NCBI GenBank assembly: GCA_017937925.1
Contig: JAGBCQ010000012.1
Span: 124,001 to 188,000 of the forward strand
Length of the DNA: 64,000 bases
Direction of reading: 5' to 3'
Source: Paraprevotella sp.
Lineage (GTDB): Bacteria > Bacteroidota > Bacteroidia > Bacteroidales > Bacteroidaceae
The position numbers and the translations under genes were made by a program. Under the pieces are notes generated by a model, which saw nothing but the letters and a program-made list of their open reading frames with translations, was not told the origin of the DNA and searched no databases. Positions 34,019 to 44,066 of the stretch are shown in pieces. Within the stretch, counting starts at the first letter, position 1. Every line of letters starts with the position of its first letter.

Positions 34019-36076
34019 ATGGCAGACACGAAAAAAAGAACAATTCTGGAGAAAATTTCAACAAGAGTACCCGGACTTGATGAATTATTATTCGGTGGGT
34101 TAAATTTATCTGAAGACAACAATCTAATAATCATAAAGGGAGATGAAAGCATAGACAAAACATTATTAGGAATACAAATTGGATATGGAATAGCTCAATC
34201 ATTAAGTATAATTAATGGGGATACAAATTCTCATGAAGTTAATATTATATCTAACTATCATAAAGAAAAATATCTTAATGATTTGCTATTAGATACTTTA
34301 ATTGCTCATTGCACGCAAAAAATGATTGAGTTAAAAGCATCTGTTAATACAAACTTTTCAGATAATAATCTTTTTAATGCTTTTTTCTCTTCAACACCAT
34401 ATATTGAATATCGAAATGATAATATTCAAACGCCTCCCCCATCAAGTTGGCAAAACAACATAGATGAACTTATCTGCAGAGAAGCTATTTTTTACAATAA
34501 TAGGACTAATGGTCTTCATTATAGGAGCATACCTTTCGATACCAGTACAACCACTTTACTGTACAAACGCAAAAAGGATTCTATCAATGAATATTTTTCC
34601 GAAAACAACAAAGAAGATTTTGAAAAATTCAAAAGGCATATTGATGTATTAAGAAACAAATTACAAACTCCTATCATCAATGCTCATTGCAAGAATGTCG
34701 AAATCAAAAATCTTTCTCATGAGATAAATGAAAAGCCAAACAATATTTATATCTATGATCTTATAGACTACAATAAGAAACACAATTGGGAAGATATTAT
34801 AAACGGATTAAGTAAACACTATATTTCTATTCTTGTTATTTCAAAAGAACTAAATATACCTAACGATTTAGCAAATATGATTATTGAGTTAGGCAATAAA
34901 GAAAGTGATAATTATTACATTTATAATTTATCAATTAAAAGAAGTATATCGCAACAAACCTGCTTAGGAGTGCATCAATACAAAAAAAGAGATTATGGAT
35001 TAGAAATATTCCCTAACATTTACACGTATTTCTCCAAAAGAAGATATATGCAACGTGCTATTGTATATACTCATTCCGATGTTATTACTCCAACTTTCCA
35101 ACAATATTTGGATAGTATTCCTAATAATGCTTCTCCTAATGATTATAATTATAATTACTATAAACAAAAAAAAGAGTTATTAAAGATAGAAAATACAAAA
35201 GAACTAACTAATCCTAAGGATTCATACTTTTGCTCTGTTGATATTTTGGAACGCATATTCATGTCTCGCAGAAACAACACTGAAATAAATCATACTTCGA
35301 ATAAAGATATAATTAGTAATTACAGAGGTGGCGTCACAGCTGTTATTGGGAATCCCAACACTTATAAACGTTATATAACTTTTGGTAGTATCTTTAGTTC
35401 ATCTTTAAACGAAGAACATACACTAATATTCTTACTAAACAAAGATGACGCAACAATAAGAAGAAAATTATCATGTCCTGCATTATCTAAGCGATGCAAA
35501 TGCACTGGAGATACATGCATAAAATGTTATTCATACATCCATTTTATGAACATACTGATGGGCAATATTACACCCTCAGAAATTCTTTTCTATATCAAGA
35601 AACAAATTGAGATTACATACAATACTAAAAAAATAAAACGAATTATAATTGACGATATACAAATTATAGATTATTGTTTTCCTCTATTAAAAGAAGCTGA
35701 CCTCTTTATTTCATCATTAATTACACTATGTAGAGAAAAGAACATTGATTTATTCCTTTTATGTGATAAAACTGCTAAATCAGCAAACCAATTGTTAGCC
35801 ATTGCCGACAATGTAGTATGTACTCAAAGAGATAACGATAGTTCACTTATGTTATTTATTGAACATTATGCAGGCTATGATAAAGAACCAAGTAAAGTCT
35901 ACTGTGGAAAAGTAAAAAATCCACAAAACTTATTTGAATGTTACGAGACTGTAGATTCAGAAAATATGCCTATAAGACAATATGGAATTAAGGAAAGTGA
36001 GATTGAAGACATAGACATTTCAGACATGGATGATTTTTGGGTATATAAGGATATTAAGAATCATAAAAAAAGATAA
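34019..36076 (+). CDS. KaiC/RecA-like two-domain ATPase, unrecognised family
   Basis: A 685-residue protein. Its N-terminus (TRVPGLDELLFGGLN, residues 15-29) matches the start of KaiC/RadA-type domains and is followed by a P-loop-like GDESIDKT (41-48), in which the usual Gly before Lys is Asp. A second RecA-like half begins near 415, with YRGGVTAVIGNPNTYKR (degenerate P-loop 444-451), a CxCx4CxxC cluster (Cys493, 495, 500, 503) that may bind zinc, and a Walker B-like IIIDD (542-546). The tail is acidic. No known defence family fits. It is AT-rich, and the membrane-protein gene follows after 6 bp, so the two form a pair. Nucleotide binding is plausible; catalysis uncertain. Confidence 0.6.
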   Translation: MADTKKRTILEKISTRVPGLDELLFGGLNLSEDNNLIIIKGDESIDKTLLGIQIGYGIAQSLSIINGDTNSHEVNIISNYHKEKYLNDLLLDTLIAHCTQKMIELKASVNTNFSDNNLFNAFFSSTPYIEYRNDNIQTPPPSSWQNNIDELICREAIFYNNRTNGLHYRSIPFDTSTTTLLYKRKKDSINEYFSENNKEDFEKFKRHIDVLRNKLQTPIINAHCKNVEIKNLSHEINEKPNNIYIYDLIDYNKKHNWEDIINGLSKHYISILVISKELNIPNDLANMIIELGNKESDNYYIYNLSIKRSISQQTCLGVHQYKKRDYGLEIFPNIYTYFSKRRYMQRAIVYTHSDVITPTFQQYLDSIPNNASPNDYNYNYYKQKKELLKIENTKELTNPKDSYFCSVDILERIFMSRRNNTEINHTSNKDIISNYRGGVTAVIGNPNTYKRYITFGSIFSSSLNEEHTLIFLLNKDDATIRRKLSCPALSKRCKCTGDTCIKCYSYIHFMNILMGNITPSEILFYIKKQIEITYNTKKIKRIIIDDIQIIDYCFPLLKEADLFISSLITLCREKNIDLFLLCDKTAKSANQLLAIADNVVCTQRDNDSSLMLFIEHYAGYDKEPSKVYCGKVKNPQNLFECYETVDSENMPIRQYGIKESEIEDIDISDMDDFWVYKDIKNHKKR

Positions 36077-36082
36077 ATATAT

Positions 36083-37189
36083 ATGCTAAAAGATTTCAAC
36101 GAATGGCTTAAAAAAGAAAAATATCAAATTTGCCTAACATTACTTGCCGCCATAATACCTGTCATTCTTTCTGCAATATTTATAAAAGCAGGAGAAACCG
36201 ATTCGGTAGTACCCTTTAATCCAAATAATTACCCAAATAATGAATTAGTAAATAGCGAGGTAAATAAGAGTTCTGAAAGTGATCTAAAAATATTCATTAA
36301 AAGATTTACAATTTCAGAGCGACAAAACTATGCAGCACAATCACTATTTATATTTTTTTCATTGTTTATCCTTCTACATAACAAAAAGATTATTTATGAT
36401 TACCTTGAAAATGGTCAATCTATTAAAACCTATTTGATAAGAAAATGTCATGTCAAAATTAAAGATGAAAATACAATAATTGAAAAATATAATATTATTC
36501 AAGATACAACAAAATATTTCTTTAGGGTTTGGATTTTAGTATGGATGATGTGGCTTGCACTATATTTGGGGTTGTTTATGTTTACTATTATAGACATAAA
36601 TAAAGCCTCCTCAATAATTAGCATACCAATATCCCAACTATTTTATAGACAAGTTTTTGATTTCATGACAAGCTCAACCGTTTTTATTATTTATTTAGTA
36701 TTAACGAATGTGACCATTAATATTAGACATCATAAAAATTATGATGAAAGTATATGGTGGGGAATTCTTGGTTGGATTCTATGCTTTACCATATTTATAA
36801 TATGCTTATGTGCTGAATTTACATATAAAGATTCTGAAAATGCTCGAATAATAACCACTACTTTACTGAGCGTCATATCGGCCATTTCATTTTTACTTGT
36901 ACTTGGTAAGTTAAATAGTTTATATTTACAAATACCGCAAGGTTTTCTTATTATTTTATATTTTTACGGAATTTTTCAATGCTATCATGCCTTCCCATTA
37001 ATCTTAGAAAAGAACATCATTGTATATTTGAATTTTCTTATCCCTTACATAACACTAATAGGAAAAGTTGTATTAATGCTAACCTTATGTTGGATTACAT
37101 ACAATAAAAGATTTATATACTATATTATACACCAGACCGTATTAGTCGAAGAAACACCGCAACTATTGAAAGAGTTAAACCGGAAATAA
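36083..37189 (+). CDS. Multi-span membrane protein paired with KaiC-like ATPase
   Basis: A 368-residue protein of unrecognised family. Hydrophobic segments lie near residues 14-35, 88-101, 146-170, 191-211, 224-245, 256-277, 287-304 and 310-340, so seven or eight membrane spans. Between spans 1 and 2 is a 50-residue polar loop; a charged cytoplasmic-type loop (KTYLIRKCHVKIKDENTIIEKYN) lies near 115-140. It starts 6 bp after the ATPase gene and ends 20 bp before wzx. It could be the membrane effector or anchor of the ATPase. Confidence 0.6.
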   Translation: MLKDFNEWLKKEKYQICLTLLAAIIPVILSAIFIKAGETDSVVPFNPNNYPNNELVNSEVNKSSESDLKIFIKRFTISERQNYAAQSLFIFFSLFILLHNKKIIYDYLENGQSIKTYLIRKCHVKIKDENTIIEKYNIIQDTTKYFFRVWILVWMMWLALYLGLFMFTIIDINKASSIISIPISQLFYRQVFDFMTSSTVFIIYLVLTNVTINIRHHKNYDESIWWGILGWILCFTIFIICLCAEFTYKDSENARIITTTLLSVISAISFLLVLGKLNSLYLQIPQGFLIILYFYGIFQCYHAFPLILEKNIIVYLNFLIPYITLIGKVVLMLTLCWITYNKRFIYYIIHQTVLVEETPQLLKELNRK

Positions 37190-37209
37190 GCCTATATAGA
37201 TTTCAACGC

Positions 37210-38742
37210 ATGAACGAAAACAATAAACGTATAGCAAAAAATACACTTGTACTTTATGTGCGTATGTTGGCTATGATGGTTATTAGCATATACACATCAA
37301 GAGTTATTCTAAAATCACTCGGCATTGAGGATTATGGAATTTACAATGTCGTTGGTGGATTTGTATCCATGTTCACAATGATTTCCGGATCACTTAACAA
37401 TGCAATTAATCGCTTTTTAATGTTTGATATCGGTAAGGGTAATATTGAGCAATTAACAAAAACCTTTTCTTCTGCCGTCACGATTCAAATGCTATTGGCA
37501 TTGATATTTTTTATTATTGCAGAAACAATAGGTCTTTGGTTTCTTAATTACAAAATGGTTATCCCCGAAAGTCGAATACTTGCAACAAATTTCGTATATC
37601 AATTCTCTATAATATCATTCATGCTAAGTTTAATTACTATCCCATATAACGCCATAATTATTGCACATGAAAAAATGTCAATCTTTGCTTATATGAGTAT
37701 TCTTGACGTTGTTGGTAAATTATTAATTGCATGGAGTACGCAATATACACCGACCGACAAATTGATTTTCTTTTCTGCAATTATTATGATATTTAATTTA
37801 ATCATGCGATTAATCTATGGCATTTATTGTAAAAGGAATTTCGAAGAATGTAATTTTAAATTTAATTTTGATAAGGAACGACTTAAAGAAATGTTCAGTT
37901 TCGCAGGTTGGAATGTGATAGGTTCTGCTTCTGCCATTTTGAGAGACCAAGGAGGAAACATTTTAATTAATTTGTTCTTTGGTCCGACGGTAAATGCAGC
38001 TAGAGCTATTGCAAGCCAAGTTAATAACGCAATTACAGGATTTGTTCATAACTTTCAGACTGCACTAACACCACAAATTATTAAGAACTACGCATCTTCA
38101 AATCATGATTATATGTTTACTTTAGTCATGAAGGGCGCAAGGTTTTCATTCTACATTTTATTTTTCCTTTCATTACCATTTATCCTAAATACTGACTATA
38201 TATTACAATTATGGCTTGAAGAAGTTCCTGCACATTCTGCATTATTCGTACAGTTAGTTCTCATTTTGGCTATGTTTGACTGCATTGCTAATCCATTTGT
38301 CACAATAGCCTTAGCAACAGGAAGAATTAGAAACTATCAATTAATAGTTGGTGGATTACAAATGCTAAATTTACCCATAGCATATATCTGTCTCAGAGTG
38401 GGGAGCTTTCCTGAGATAGTAACTATTGTTGCAATATTTATGGCATCGATTTGTATGGTCGCTCGTTTGATTATACTAAAAAAAATGGTAAACTTAAATA
38501 TACAGAGAGTATGTAAAGAGGTTTTCTTTAACGCCATTAAAGTAGGACTTTTATCCTCTATAATACCATATCTCATACACATTAACAACGAAACAACTTT
38601 TTTACATTTTATGATTGATTTTATCTTTTGTTTAATTTCCTCGTCTATAGTAATACTATTTGTGGGATGTGATAAGAAAGAGCGGACATTCATTTTTGAA
38701 AAAGTATTTGATAAATTGAATTTAAAGAACACAAATAAATGA
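37210..38742 (+). CDS. Wzx-type polysaccharide flippase
   Basis: A 510-residue MATE/MOP-superfamily protein with 12-14 membrane spans (start region IAKNTLVLYVRMLAMMVISIYTSRVILKSLGIEDYGIYNVVGGFV, typical of Bacteroides Wzx). It should flip undecaprenyl-linked repeat units across the inner membrane. It overlaps the next gene by 4 bp (ATGA), starting the tightly packed polysaccharide operon. Confidence 0.9.
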   Translation: MNENNKRIAKNTLVLYVRMLAMMVISIYTSRVILKSLGIEDYGIYNVVGGFVSMFTMISGSLNNAINRFLMFDIGKGNIEQLTKTFSSAVTIQMLLALIFFIIAETIGLWFLNYKMVIPESRILATNFVYQFSIISFMLSLITIPYNAIIIAHEKMSIFAYMSILDVVGKLLIAWSTQYTPTDKLIFFSAIIMIFNLIMRLIYGIYCKRNFEECNFKFNFDKERLKEMFSFAGWNVIGSASAILRDQGGNILINLFFGPTVNAARAIASQVNNAITGFVHNFQTALTPQIIKNYASSNHDYMFTLVMKGARFSFYILFFLSLPFILNTDYILQLWLEEVPAHSALFVQLVLILAMFDCIANPFVTIALATGRIRNYQLIVGGLQMLNLPIAYICLRVGSFPEIVTIVAIFMASICMVARLIILKKMVNLNIQRVCKEVFFNAIKVGLLSSIIPYLIHINNETTFLHFMIDFIFCLISSSIVILFVGCDKKERTFIFEKVFDKLNLKNTNK

Positions 38743-39680
38743 AAACCATTTTTCTAATCGGAGGATTCGGATTTATTGGTTCAAATCTGTTAGATTTTAT
38801 TGATAATAATTTGTCAAATATATATGACGTCATTGTATTTGACAAATTTCAGAAGCATAGAAGCGGACACAAATTCAAATGCGTAAAAAAAGTTTATTCT
38901 GGTGATTTTTCAGACGAAACAAACCTATCAAATGTTTTTGAAGAGAATAACATTGATTATGTTCTCCATTTTTTATCAAGTACTACACCTATAACATCCA
39001 ATAACGCATTATACGACATTGAATCAAACTTAATTCCAACGATTAAGTTACTAAACATTATGCAAAAATATAATGTTAAAGATATCGTATATTTATCATC
39101 AGGTGGAGCTATATATGGCAACTTCCAAAAGAAGAAACATTCAGAGGGAGATGCCGTATATCCTAAGAGTTCATATGGTATTGTAAAACTCGCAACAGAA
39201 AAATATCTTCTTTCATATTCTGAGTTATATGGATTCAATTCATTAATTCTTAGATTGTCAAATCCGTATGGTAAATATCATTATAATGATAGACAAGGAA
39301 TTATTAATATAGCAATACGTAAAGCTATAAACGAACAAACATTCAACATTTGGGGGGATGGTAAAGGTTTAAAGGACTATATTTATATAAACGACGTTTG
39401 TGACATCATTTTTAGGCTTATTAAAGAAGGAGTAAAAACGAATGTTTTAAATATAGCATCTGGTTCTTTACACTCTGTAAATGAAATAGCCAATTCCATA
39501 AAAAAAATTGTTCCTTCGTTTAAAGTTGAATATACGAGTTCATCTTTTGTAGATATTCCTAGTTTTGAATTAGACATAACACTTTTAAAGTGTACAATAG
39601 GAGAATACAATTACACTACCTTTGAAGAGGGAATGGAAGAAACATTTGAATGGGAAAAACAAGAAAAAATAAATAACTAA
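38739..39680 (+). CDS. NAD-dependent nucleotide-sugar epimerase/dehydratase
   Basis: A 313-residue short-chain dehydrogenase (extended type). Rossmann motif GGFGFIGSN (8-16) and active-site SSYGIVK with Tyr-x3-Lys near 146-150; a Ser-rich SSGGAIYG segment precedes. UDP-glucose 4-epimerase or a deoxysugar-forming enzyme are both possible; specificity cannot be read. Confidence 0.85.
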   Translation: MKTIFLIGGFGFIGSNLLDFIDNNLSNIYDVIVFDKFQKHRSGHKFKCVKKVYSGDFSDETNLSNVFEENNIDYVLHFLSSTTPITSNNALYDIESNLIPTIKLLNIMQKYNVKDIVYLSSGGAIYGNFQKKKHSEGDAVYPKSSYGIVKLATEKYLLSYSELYGFNSLILRLSNPYGKYHYNDRQGIINIAIRKAINEQTFNIWGDGKGLKDYIYINDVCDIIFRLIKEGVKTNVLNIASGSLHSVNEIANSIKKIVPSFKVEYTSSSFVDIPSFELDITLLKCTIGEYNYTTFEEGMEETFEWEKQEKINN

Positions 39681-39692
39681 AAAACGCTATAT

Positions 39693-40619
39693 ATGAATAT
39701 CCTTTGTTGTATAGACCAGAATTATCTTATGCCATTGTGTGTAACCCTTGCATCTATTTATGAAAATAACAAGGAAACTCATATTACAACACATGTAATT
39801 GGCAAAGGATTAGAAGATAGTCATAAGGCAATTGCAAAAGAATTATCCAATAAATATCATCAAGAAATCTTTTTTTATAGCATAGATAAAGAACTTCTTG
39901 AAACTTTGCCTGCAGTTCATAGTTACTTAACAAACGCTACGTACATCCGCTTGTTTATTTCAAATATTCTTCCAAAGAATATTGACAAAATCCTTTATCT
40001 TGATAATGATATCATAATCAATGATAAACTTGACGATTTATGGAACATTGATATAAAAGGACACCCTTGCGCAGTAGTTATGGATAGTTATGCTTATGAT
40101 ATCAGTCATTTTAATAGGTTACAATATCCAATGTCAAAAGGATACTTCAATGCTGGAGTTATGCTCATTAATTTGAAATATTGGAGAGAACATAAAGTAT
40201 TGGAACAAGCCTTATCATTTGCTGAAAAATATAAGGAACGTATATATATGGCGGACCAAGACATTATGAATTATCTCTTTCAAGATAGCAAGATTAATCT
40301 ACCTTTAAAATTCAATTCTATTTGTACTTATTTCTTCATAAGAAAGCCTGTACCGTATGAACTATGGGATGAATTAAAAGAAGCGCAAGAACATCCTGTT
40401 ATCATCCATTTCACTTGGATAAAACCATGGTTTTACGAAGGATTAGATCACCCATACGCTAAAGAATTCTTCAAATACCAATCCTTGACCAAATGGAATG
40501 GCATGCCTTTAAAGTATTATTACAAAGGATGGGAGAAATATAAATTTATTATCAATTCATTTTTGAGAAAAATAGGTTTAAAAAAGAAATACTCCCCTTA
40601 TATCGATATACAATTATAG
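39693..40619 (+). CDS. Glycosyltransferase family 8
   Basis: A 308-residue GT8 enzyme of LgtC type, a retaining galactosyl- or glucosyltransferase. It has the DxD metal site in ILYLDNDIIIN, the FNAGVMLINL segment, and a C-terminal HFTWIKPW. It probably acts on the lipid-linked repeat unit on the cytoplasmic side. It starts 12 bp after the epimerase gene. Confidence 0.88.
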   Translation: MNILCCIDQNYLMPLCVTLASIYENNKETHITTHVIGKGLEDSHKAIAKELSNKYHQEIFFYSIDKELLETLPAVHSYLTNATYIRLFISNILPKNIDKILYLDNDIIINDKLDDLWNIDIKGHPCAVVMDSYAYDISHFNRLQYPMSKGYFNAGVMLINLKYWREHKVLEQALSFAEKYKERIYMADQDIMNYLFQDSKINLPLKFNSICTYFFIRKPVPYELWDELKEAQEHPVIIHFTWIKPWFYEGLDHPYAKEFFKYQSLTKWNGMPLKYYYKGWEKYKFIINSFLRKIGLKKKYSPYIDIQL

Positions 40620-40620
40620 T

Positions 40621-42027
40621 ATGGTCATTAATTCTCTTAATTTTTTATTGTTCTTTATTCTTGTATTTTCTTTATACTACATACCCCAAAGAGATAAGAA
40701 CATACAAAATACAATTCTATTTATAGCCAATTATGCCTTTTATGCTTTTGCTAATTGGTATATGTGTTTGTTCCTTCTAATAATGAACATCGCCACATAT
40801 TGGATGGGAATCAAGATAGAAAAAAGTAAAAAAAATATATATGTGGTTTTAAGTATTATAATAGGATTAATACCTTTAATTTATTATAAGTATTACCATT
40901 TCTTACTTGAATCCATATATGATACATTTCATTTAATAGGGGTTCACATGCATGAATCAACTGTAAAAATTGCATTACCTTTAGGAATTTCTTTCTTTAC
41001 ATTTAAGATTATTAGTTATTTCATTGAAATACATAAAAGCAATATTAAAGCTGAGAAAAATTTCATCATCCTTTCGAACTATATTTCATTTTTCCCAACA
41101 ATAATTTCCGGACCAATTGATCGACCGAATTCTTTTATTTCTCAACTTTTAGTAATTCGCAAGTTTAATTATGAATTAGCAGTAGATGGATGCAGACAAA
41201 TACTATGGGGACTTTTTAAGAAAATGGTAATAGCAGACAACATTGCCAATATAGTAAATGAGGTTTGGAACGACTATACGAATCTTCCCGCATCTACGTT
41301 AATTTGGACTGCTTGTCTTTACAGCATACAAATATATGCAGATTTTTCAGGATATAGCGACATGGCTATTGGAGTTAGTAAACTGTTAGGTTTTAACATT
41401 ATCAAAAATTTTAACATGCCATATTTTAGTAGGAACATGAATGAATTTTGGAAGAAATGGCATATCTCATTAACTTCATGGTTTACTGATTATATCTATA
41501 AACCATTAGGAGGAAATCGATGCTCAAAAATACGCCATCTAATAAATATTTTAATTGTCTTCCTAGTTAGTGGGCTATGGCATGGTGCCAATTGGACCTT
41601 TGTTTTATGGGGCGCTTTTCATGGTTTATTACTAATAATAAGCATTTTGATGAAACAAGAGAAGTATAAAGATATTATTGCAAAAGATAAAAATTTACCC
41701 AAATTCACAGAAATCGTTTTAATGTTAAAAGTCTTCATGCTATCTACAATTGGTTGGATTTTATTTAGGGCTGCAACAATATCAGATGGTTTTTTATATC
41801 TAAAACGAATATTTACTACAACATGGTTAATAAGACCTGATATCCATATAAATATTCTCTCATACATCTTTATCTTATTCGTACTTGAATGGATTACACG
41901 AGATAAAGAACATCCACTTCAACTTAAAAGCAACAAATTTGTATCATATTCTCTATATTTATTTTTGACATATTTGATAATTTATCATCAAGGACAATCA
42001 TCGGATTTTATCTATTTTAAATTCTAA
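40621..42027 (+). CDS. MBOAT-family O-acyltransferase
   Basis: A 468-residue membrane-bound O-acyltransferase of AlgI/DltB/PatA type with about 10-11 spans. Signature motifs: FWKKWHISLTSWFTDYIYKPLGG, and SGLWHGANWTFVLWG with catalytic His321. It would move acyl (probably acetyl) groups across the membrane. The next gene encodes an SGNH-like partner 8 bp downstream, giving a two-part O-acetylation module. Confidence 0.9.
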   Translation: MVINSLNFLLFFILVFSLYYIPQRDKNIQNTILFIANYAFYAFANWYMCLFLLIMNIATYWMGIKIEKSKKNIYVVLSIIIGLIPLIYYKYYHFLLESIYDTFHLIGVHMHESTVKIALPLGISFFTFKIISYFIEIHKSNIKAEKNFIILSNYISFFPTIISGPIDRPNSFISQLLVIRKFNYELAVDGCRQILWGLFKKMVIADNIANIVNEVWNDYTNLPASTLIWTACLYSIQIYADFSGYSDMAIGVSKLLGFNIIKNFNMPYFSRNMNEFWKKWHISLTSWFTDYIYKPLGGNRCSKIRHLINILIVFLVSGLWHGANWTFVLWGAFHGLLLIISILMKQEKYKDIIAKDKNLPKFTEIVLMLKVFMLSTIGWILFRAATISDGFLYLKRIFTTTWLIRPDIHINILSYIFILFVLEWITRDKEHPLQLKSNKFVSYSLYLFLTYLIIYHQGQSSDFIYFKF

Positions 42028-42035
42028 TTGTTTTT

Positions 42036-42863
42036 ATGAAAAAAATTATAATTCAAACTCTTATTATAACCATTGTCTTCGGGGCTATTTTTAATTTATA
42101 TAGTTTTTCTCGATTACATTTGACTTATAAAAATCCACATGGAGAATATGCTCTCCCATTAAATGGGAGCGAAATATTTAGTGCAATTTATAAAAGCAAA
42201 ACTAAGAAAAAAGTAAAAAAAGTCATTATTGGTGATTCTGTCGCTGAACAAATATATAGTGTCAACGAGTATAATGACTCTATATATTCATTATCATGTA
42301 ATCAAGCTATAACACTTGCTGGGCATTATTGTTTACTTAAGAGTTTCATAGAAACAAATAAGGAGTTGTTGCCCGAAGAAATCATTCTATACTATAATCC
42401 ATTTAGCCTCAAGAACAATTTGGATCGTTTTGCTTTTCATTATTTCTTGAAATTTTTCTATTATAACAGCGAATATGAAGCAGAACTGAACAATGAGTTA
42501 ATAAACTCGAGAGTAAAAAAAATTCCATACCACTTCCTAGCGAAACTACCCGTAATAAAAGGTATAAATTGGAGTCCATCATATTCACTTCCAGACGAGA
42601 ACGCAGGTCAATGGTGTAGCCCTATAACAAAATGTTATTTAAATAAAATAGACAGCATATGTAAAGAAAACAATTTAAGTTTTAATTTTTACCCTTCTCC
42701 TGTCAAAGAAGATAGAAAAAAAGAATTACATAATCTCCTTTTAGATACAGACCGTCTATTAAAAACTTATATAGATAACTTAAATTACAGACCATCTAAT
42801 GAATTTACAGACCAAATTCATTTTAAAAAGAATTACATACCTCAAAACCCTCTAAATTTATAA
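42036..42863 (+). CDS. SGNH-like periplasmic acetyltransferase partner of MBOAT
   Basis: A 275-residue protein with an N-terminal membrane anchor (residues 1-20). A GDS block I is at 66-68 (VIIGDSVAEQ) and a D-x-x-H block V at Asp259-His262 (TDQIHF), giving the Ser-Asp-His set of SGNH/AlgX-like acetyltransferases. Overall similarity is weak, so assignment rests on motifs plus position behind the MBOAT gene. It likely places the acetyl group on the polysaccharide. Confidence 0.68.
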   Translation: MKKIIIQTLIITIVFGAIFNLYSFSRLHLTYKNPHGEYALPLNGSEIFSAIYKSKTKKKVKKVIIGDSVAEQIYSVNEYNDSIYSLSCNQAITLAGHYCLLKSFIETNKELLPEEIILYYNPFSLKNNLDRFAFHYFLKFFYYNSEYEAELNNELINSRVKKIPYHFLAKLPVIKGINWSPSYSLPDENAGQWCSPITKCYLNKIDSICKENNLSFNFYPSPVKEDRKKELHNLLLDTDRLLKTYIDNLNYRPSNEFTDQIHFKKNYIPQNPLNL

Positions 42864-42866
42864 TTT

Positions 42867-44066
42867 ATGAAGAAAAGAATACTCGTGTCAGGAGGATGGG
42901 GATATCGTAATTTAGGAGATGACGCAATCTTAATCTCTACCATTAAGATACTAAAAAGGGATTACCCCAATTCAGATATCGTCATTACATCATATAACCC
43001 TATAGAATCTCTAAAATGCGTCAAAAAAAGTATTTTGAGTGAAGTGGAGATTATTCCATCTATTCAGAGAATTATTTTTGGCTACACTTTACAATACATT
43101 TTTATAACTCCTATTGTTTGGAATACTTTCTTTAAGATTAAATATCATTTATGGAATATATTTCACAAAAATAAAATTGAATTTTATTACTATCTTTTAG
43201 AAAAACATCCGAGAATATTAAGATGGATTCTATCACTCCTCTACAAAAAAATCGAGAAACAGTTTAAAGATATTGACTTATTTATCATGTCTGGAGGAGG
43301 ATATTTAAATGAATCACACGAATGCAATATCGGTCATTTCCTTGAAATAGAATGGGCAAAGAAGAAAGGTATTCCTATTTATTTAATTGGGCAAACAATT
43401 GGTCCATTTGAAAATAAAAGGACTAAAAGTCTAGTGCAAAGATACTTATCCCTTTCTGATAAAATTATAGTTAGAGATTTAGAAAGCCAAGAAGAACTTG
43501 AACATTTGGGAATAAAAGTAGATGAGCATATCACTCCCGACTTAGCAATATACGATACATCTATATACAAAGGAGTCCGATCGTATATAACAATAATTCC
43601 CTTTTTCGGAATCCACAATCGGATAAATGAGATAATAGAAGTTATTGAGGAGCTAGTAAATACAACTGGGAAAAAGGTTCTAATAACGATTTCTCAGCAA
43701 TGGACTATTCCACAAAAATATGCAGAAACAATTTATAAAGAATTAGAGAAAAGAAATATAGATACTACATATAAAATCCCTAAAAATGTGATGGAGTTGC
43801 AAGATTTACTATGTAAAAGCTACATCGTTCTTTCACAAAATCTACATGGACTAATTATGTCATATAGAGTTGGAACTAAAATAATTTCACTCAATGACAA
43901 AAGGAAATTTCAAACATTTATATCACAAACTTTTGAAAATGGAAAATGTTTCAATATTGAAAGTTTTAATAAGGAAGAACTTCTAAATTACTGCATGAAT
44001 ATTATTAATGATAGAATTATAAATAAGGATAGAAACAATATTATAAAACAAATTTCTCTTAAATGA
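42867..44066 (+). CDS. Polysaccharide pyruvyl transferase family protein (1)
   Basis: A 399-residue WcaK/CsaB-type protein. Conserved GGWGYRNLGDDAIL at the N terminus, SGGGYLNE near 145, GQTIGPF, RDLESQEELEHLGI and QNLHGLIMSYRVGTKII. Members add ketal pyruvate to sugars, but many in capsule loci have unproven roles. It overlaps the next gene by 4 bp. Confidence 0.85.
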   Translation: MKKRILVSGGWGYRNLGDDAILISTIKILKRDYPNSDIVITSYNPIESLKCVKKSILSEVEIIPSIQRIIFGYTLQYIFITPIVWNTFFKIKYHLWNIFHKNKIEFYYYLLEKHPRILRWILSLLYKKIEKQFKDIDLFIMSGGGYLNESHECNIGHFLEIEWAKKKGIPIYLIGQTIGPFENKRTKSLVQRYLSLSDKIIVRDLESQEELEHLGIKVDEHITPDLAIYDTSIYKGVRSYITIIPFFGIHNRINEIIEVIEELVNTTGKKVLITISQQWTIPQKYAETIYKELEKRNIDTTYKIPKNVMELQDLLCKSYIVLSQNLHGLIMSYRVGTKIISLNDKRKFQTFISQTFENGKCFNIESFNKEELLNYCMNIINDRIINKDRNNIIKQISLK

